Below are positions 61,435 to 64,000 of a DNA stretch of 64,000 nt, in pieces. The DNA is from UA16 sp905478895 (lineage in GTDB: Bacteria; Bacteroidota; Bacteroidia; Flavobacteriales_D; Sanyastnellaceae). The notes under the pieces are model-generated. The model was not told the DNA's origin, ran no database searches, and saw only the letters and a list, made by a program, of their open reading frames with translations. The stretch spans positions 751,374 to 815,373 of the forward strand of contig CALSQO010000002.1 in NCBI GenBank assembly GCA_943788495.1, written 5' to 3'. Made by a program: the position numbers and the translations under genes. Position 1 is the first letter of the stretch. Every line of letters starts with the position of its first letter.

Positions 61435-63002
61435 ATAGACTGTTGAATAAGCCGTTGATTGGAACATGCATTGCATGGTTGTTTTTGTGCGCTTCAATCT
61501 GCAATGCGCAATCGTGGTACACGGTGCTGCCGGGCGATACCTTCGCGCGACTCGCCCGTGCCAATCGCCTCACGCTTGATGAATTGACCGCAGCCAACTC
61601 GAACGTTGCATCGCCGCTGGCGCCCGGCCATCAAATCTGGATTCCAGCTGCAAGGGAGTTGTTGGTGGCTTCGAATACCGTAGTCTGGAGAGGAGCTACG
61701 CATGAAGTGGTTGCGGGTGAAACGTGGTATGGCATTGCTCGCAAATATGAGATTACGGACAAGGAATTGAAGGACGCCAATGGCCATATAATGGAGACAT
61801 TGGGCATCGGTGATCGCTTGCAGGTGCCGACCATTCTGCCCGCAGATACTACTCGGATCATTTCGGCTGAGGTTGACTCGGGGATGGAGGTTGCTCGAGG
61901 CAGAAGGCTACCTGTACTCCGTTCGGATACGCTGCGGGTATTGGCCATGCTGCCCTTCATGCTTGACGTGGATACAGTAATCGGAGGAGAGTTTGACGCC
62001 AAGACAACCCGCTTGCGCGAGGTTTCCTTGGACTTTTTTCATGGCATGGAATGGGCGTCAGAATTATTGCAAGACAGTGGGTATGCCGTTCAGCTGCGGG
62101 TAATAGACACGGAGCCAGATACGCTCGGAACTTATGCTTGGAGCGAATCTGATTTGATTGGGTCGGATGTCATTTTTGGGCCGCTGCGCAGCAGTAGGAT
62201 GGATTCGATTAACCGGTTGTTGGCACAAACCCTGCCCCAAACCCCGCAATGGGTTTTGACCTCCTTGAAGTCGGCTTTCTGGTCGCATCACGCGGCATCT
62301 TTTTCGCTGCGGTCCGATGAACGGGATGGGATGTACAAATTGGGCTCGCTTGTGGCCCGAAACCATCCCACAGATACGGTCTTGTTCCTGGAAACGCGGG
62401 GGAAAGATGTGGACCTCGAAACAGCGTTTAAAGCGGGATATTCGAGTATTCGCGGCTCGTTGGAGGGGTTGGAATTCTTGGCGGCAAACAACCGATTTGC
62501 AGAGGGGATCACTGCAAAAATGGATACGTCCAAATTGAATGTGGTGGCCATTCCATCAGGCAAATATTCGCAGTCGATGTACGCTTACGTTCAAACTGAG
62601 CTTCAGTTGGCGGATTCTTTTCCTGTGCGCGTCTATGCGCATCCGGCCACCGCTGAGCTGGAATTCTTGGAACGCGATTTTATGACCCGGTCCAATTGGA
62701 CGATACCGGTGAGCAATCGCATCGATTGGTCTGATCCACAGGTGCAGCAGCAAACGCTTCGTTTTCGGGAAATGTATGGAACCGATCCCACAGCGTATTC
62801 CATTTTGGCGTTCGATGCGTTGGTGGAGACGGCGAAGTGGATGGAGCAAGACAAACGTGCGGCCCCAGTCGGAGAATCACCTACCCCGATGGAGCATGCA
62901 GTTCAATGGAGATGGGACGAAGCGGCAGCGCGGCTTGTCAACAGCAACTGGCACATGCGCATGTTCTCCGACGGAGATTGGGCGCGCTTGATCAACGACT
63001 GA
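61431..63002 (+). CDS. LysM protein with periplasmic-binding-protein-like domain
   Basis: A 523-residue exported protein. Signal peptide to about residue 26 (ICNAQ). Two LysM domains follow: WYTVLPGDTFARLARANRL (28-73) and HEVVAGETWYGIARKYEIT (about 88-132), which bind peptidoglycan. From about residue 180 a type 1 periplasmic-binding-protein-like fold begins (LAMLPFMLDVD, FFHGMEWASELLQDSGYAV, SDVIFGPLRSS, YSILAFDALVETAKWM). This LysM plus PBP1 layout is known in Bacteroidota; the ligand is not known. It probably senses or scaffolds at the cell wall. Confidence 0.85.
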   Translation: MNRLLNKPLIGTCIAWLFLCASICNAQSWYTVLPGDTFARLARANRLTLDELTAANSNVASPLAPGHQIWIPAARELLVASNTVVWRGATHEVVAGETWYGIARKYEITDKELKDANGHIMETLGIGDRLQVPTILPADTTRIISAEVDSGMEVARGRRLPVLRSDTLRVLAMLPFMLDVDTVIGGEFDAKTTRLREVSLDFFHGMEWASELLQDSGYAVQLRVIDTEPDTLGTYAWSESDLIGSDVIFGPLRSSRMDSINRLLAQTLPQTPQWVLTSLKSAFWSHHAASFSLRSDERDGMYKLGSLVARNHPTDTVLFLETRGKDVDLETAFKAGYSSIRGSLEGLEFLAANNRFAEGITAKMDTSKLNVVAIPSGKYSQSMYAYVQTELQLADSFPVRVYAHPATAELEFLERDFMTRSNWTIPVSNRIDWSDPQVQQQTLRFREMYGTDPTAYSILAFDALVETAKWMEQDKRAAPVGESPTPMEHAVQWRWDEAAARLVNSNWHMRMFSDGDWARLIND

Positions 63003-63008
63003 TCGCGC

Positions 63009-63680
63009 TTAGAGCCGATTGTCGATGATGCTCACCCCTGGAAAAAGGTCTGCATCAAATGTGAACTTGTCCGCACTGACAGCAGCGCGTGGTTTGAAAG
63101 ACGTCACGTCATAGGTGACATCGGTTCCTTCGCGTCCTTTTACAACGGCCCGGACCATTTCCATGTTGGCCTCATCAATGAATAGTTGGATGGTGTGGAA
63201 TGGCTTTTCATCCCCTTGATTCGGGTAAAGGTTCACGTGGGTCACCTTTCTGCCATCAATTTCCGCATCTCCTTTCAGTTCATTTTTGAAATCATCCTCC
63301 CAAAGCGTGAAAAGCTTTGATGGATCCATGCCTTCTTCAGCCATTGCGTCCGCGTCGTCTACGTAGCAATCGTTCACAGCCGTTTCATATGTCCAGATCG
63401 TGGTGCCATCGCAAATGATGGTGTAGTCGCCGAGGTCCAAGTAATACTTTTCTTCATCGATGAAAATCTTGCCATTCTGTAGGGCTTCGAAGTCGCTCAC
63501 TTTGTCCACCATGTGGGAGGTGTAGGTGGCTTCGATTGAGCCGTATGCCTTTGCCTCATTGCTCAGTTGATTCAGAATGGATTCCGCTCCTTGCGCGAAC
63601 AACGGAGAGGAATTCAACATAATCAGCGCGAGTGCGCTCAAAAGGGACGGCAAAAATTTCATAGTGCGAAGATGCTTCAT
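63009..63680 (-). CDS. LolA-like outer-membrane lipoprotein carrier protein
   Basis: A 223-residue periplasmic protein. The signal peptide (FLPSLLSALALIMLNSSPLFAQ) is followed by the LolA fold: SIEATYTSHMVDK, NGKIFIDEEKYYLDLGDY, ICDGTTIWTYETAVNDCYV. It likely ferries lipoproteins or other lipids across the periplasm. The first ATG (63680) overlaps the ftsK stop as ATGA; the second (63662, MKFLPSLL) gives a more typical signal peptide and may be the real start. Confidence 0.88.
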   Translation of the reverse strand: MKHLRTMKFLPSLLSALALIMLNSSPLFAQGAESILNQLSNEAKAYGSIEATYTSHMVDKVSDFEALQNGKIFIDEEKYYLDLGDYTIICDGTTIWTYETAVNDCYVDDADAMAEEGMDPSKLFTLWEDDFKNELKGDAEIDGRKVTHVNLYPNQGDEKPFHTIQLFIDEANMEMVRAVVKGREGTDVTYDVTSFKPRAAVSADKFTFDADLFPGVSIIDNRL

Positions 63681-64000
63681 GCATCTCCTATCTGCAACAT
63701 CTGTTCCAAACTCATTTCATCCGGAACGAGAACTTTGCGTGCTTTTGACCCTTCGAACGGACCGATGATCCCCGCGTCTTCTAGTTGGTCAATAATGCGG
63801 CCCGCACGGTTGTAACCAATTTTGAGTTTCCGCTGCAGCAGGGAGGTCGACCCTTGCTGGTGCATCACAATTACACGGGCGGCATCGGCAAACATGCTGT
63901 CGCGCTCGTCGTCGCTCAAATTTCCGCTTTCGCTGTTGCCTTCTGGCGTGTATTCTGGCAGGATGAAGGCATCGGGGTAGCCCTGCTGGCTGCCGATGAA
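63677..64000 (-). CDS. ftsK: DNA translocase FtsK, C-terminal part (5' end outside the window)
   Basis: The last 107 residues of FtsK. The end of the motor domain (FIGSQQGYPDAFILPEY) is followed by the winged-helix gamma domain: MFADAARVIVMHQQGSTSLL, QRKLKIGYNRAGRIIDQLED, GIIGPFEGSKARKVLV. The gamma domain reads the polar KOPS-type sequences and activates XerD at dif. The ATGA overlap with the LolA-like gene indicates an ftsK-lolA operon, a common Bacteroidota order. Confidence 0.95.
   Translation of the reverse strand, partial: FIGSQQGYPDAFILPEYTPEGNSESGNLSDDERDSMFADAARVIVMHQQGSTSLLQRKLKIGYNRAGRIIDQLEDAGIIGPFEGSKARKVLVPDEMSLEQMLQIGDA

Overview
The window looks like chromosomal DNA from a marine member of the Bacteroidota, most likely a Flavobacteriales-type lineage. 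The evidence is type IX secretion (T9SS) C-terminal domains, a fused SecDF, a PafA-type phosphatase, DUF4159 and DUF5606 proteins, FISUMP-domain proteins, -7 boxes of the Bacteroidota form TAnnTTTG, an apparent lack of Shine-Dalgarno sequences, and a green-type proteorhodopsin. No species can be named from the sequence alone.

Layout. 0-25 kb is mostly ordinary housekeeping: a partial M1 peptidase, secDF, a DUF4159 protein, an M61 peptidase-pafA pair, crcB and PAP2, a minus-strand run (DUF5606 protein, 3-hydroxyacyl-CoA dehydrogenase, K+ channel, acyl-CoA synthetase), holA facing an HsdR_N-like protein, two OmpA-family proteins, an MFS transporter facing lhgO, tRNA-Ser, a persulfide/sulfite operon (ArsR, TauE/SafE, CstB-like) and tRNA-Pro. 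25-56 kb is accessory and rich in secreted proteins. 56-64 kb returns to core genes: selU, selD, proteorhodopsin, maf, guaA, a LysM protein, a LolA-like protein and the end of ftsK.

A 10.95-kb island is inserted at the 3' end of tRNA-Arg(TCT). An 18-bp direct repeat (27837-27854 and 38791-38808) marks its ends, a tyrosine recombinase starts at 28013, and an identical 24-bp arm-type repeat sits inside each end. Its cargo is a duplicated two-gene cassette of LamG/FISUMP secreted proteins, each cassette followed by the same small convergent ORF, plus a nuclease remnant, an EEP-family phosphatase/nuclease and a lipoprotein.

Around the island lie large secreted proteins built from Cys-bounded GCTD...DDGSC repeats: two metzincin proteases, a repeat protein of about 1,870 codons and a smaller relative. 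These proteins and the island proteins share a terminal dockerin-like module (GDxNGDxxVxVxDLLxxL, usually Cys-flanked) and lack a recognisable T9SS tail, whereas two neighbours (an SGNH hydrolase and a BNR-repeat protein) carry T9SS tails. Between about 27 and 50.5 kb many of these genes are frameshifted. All six genes with a single shift have a net +1, which points either to uncorrected insertion errors in the assembly or to real decay or phase variation.

A second recurrent signal is the placement of -7 boxes 3-5 nt upstream of ATG in at least eight genes, which implies leaderless transcripts and helps fix their start codons.
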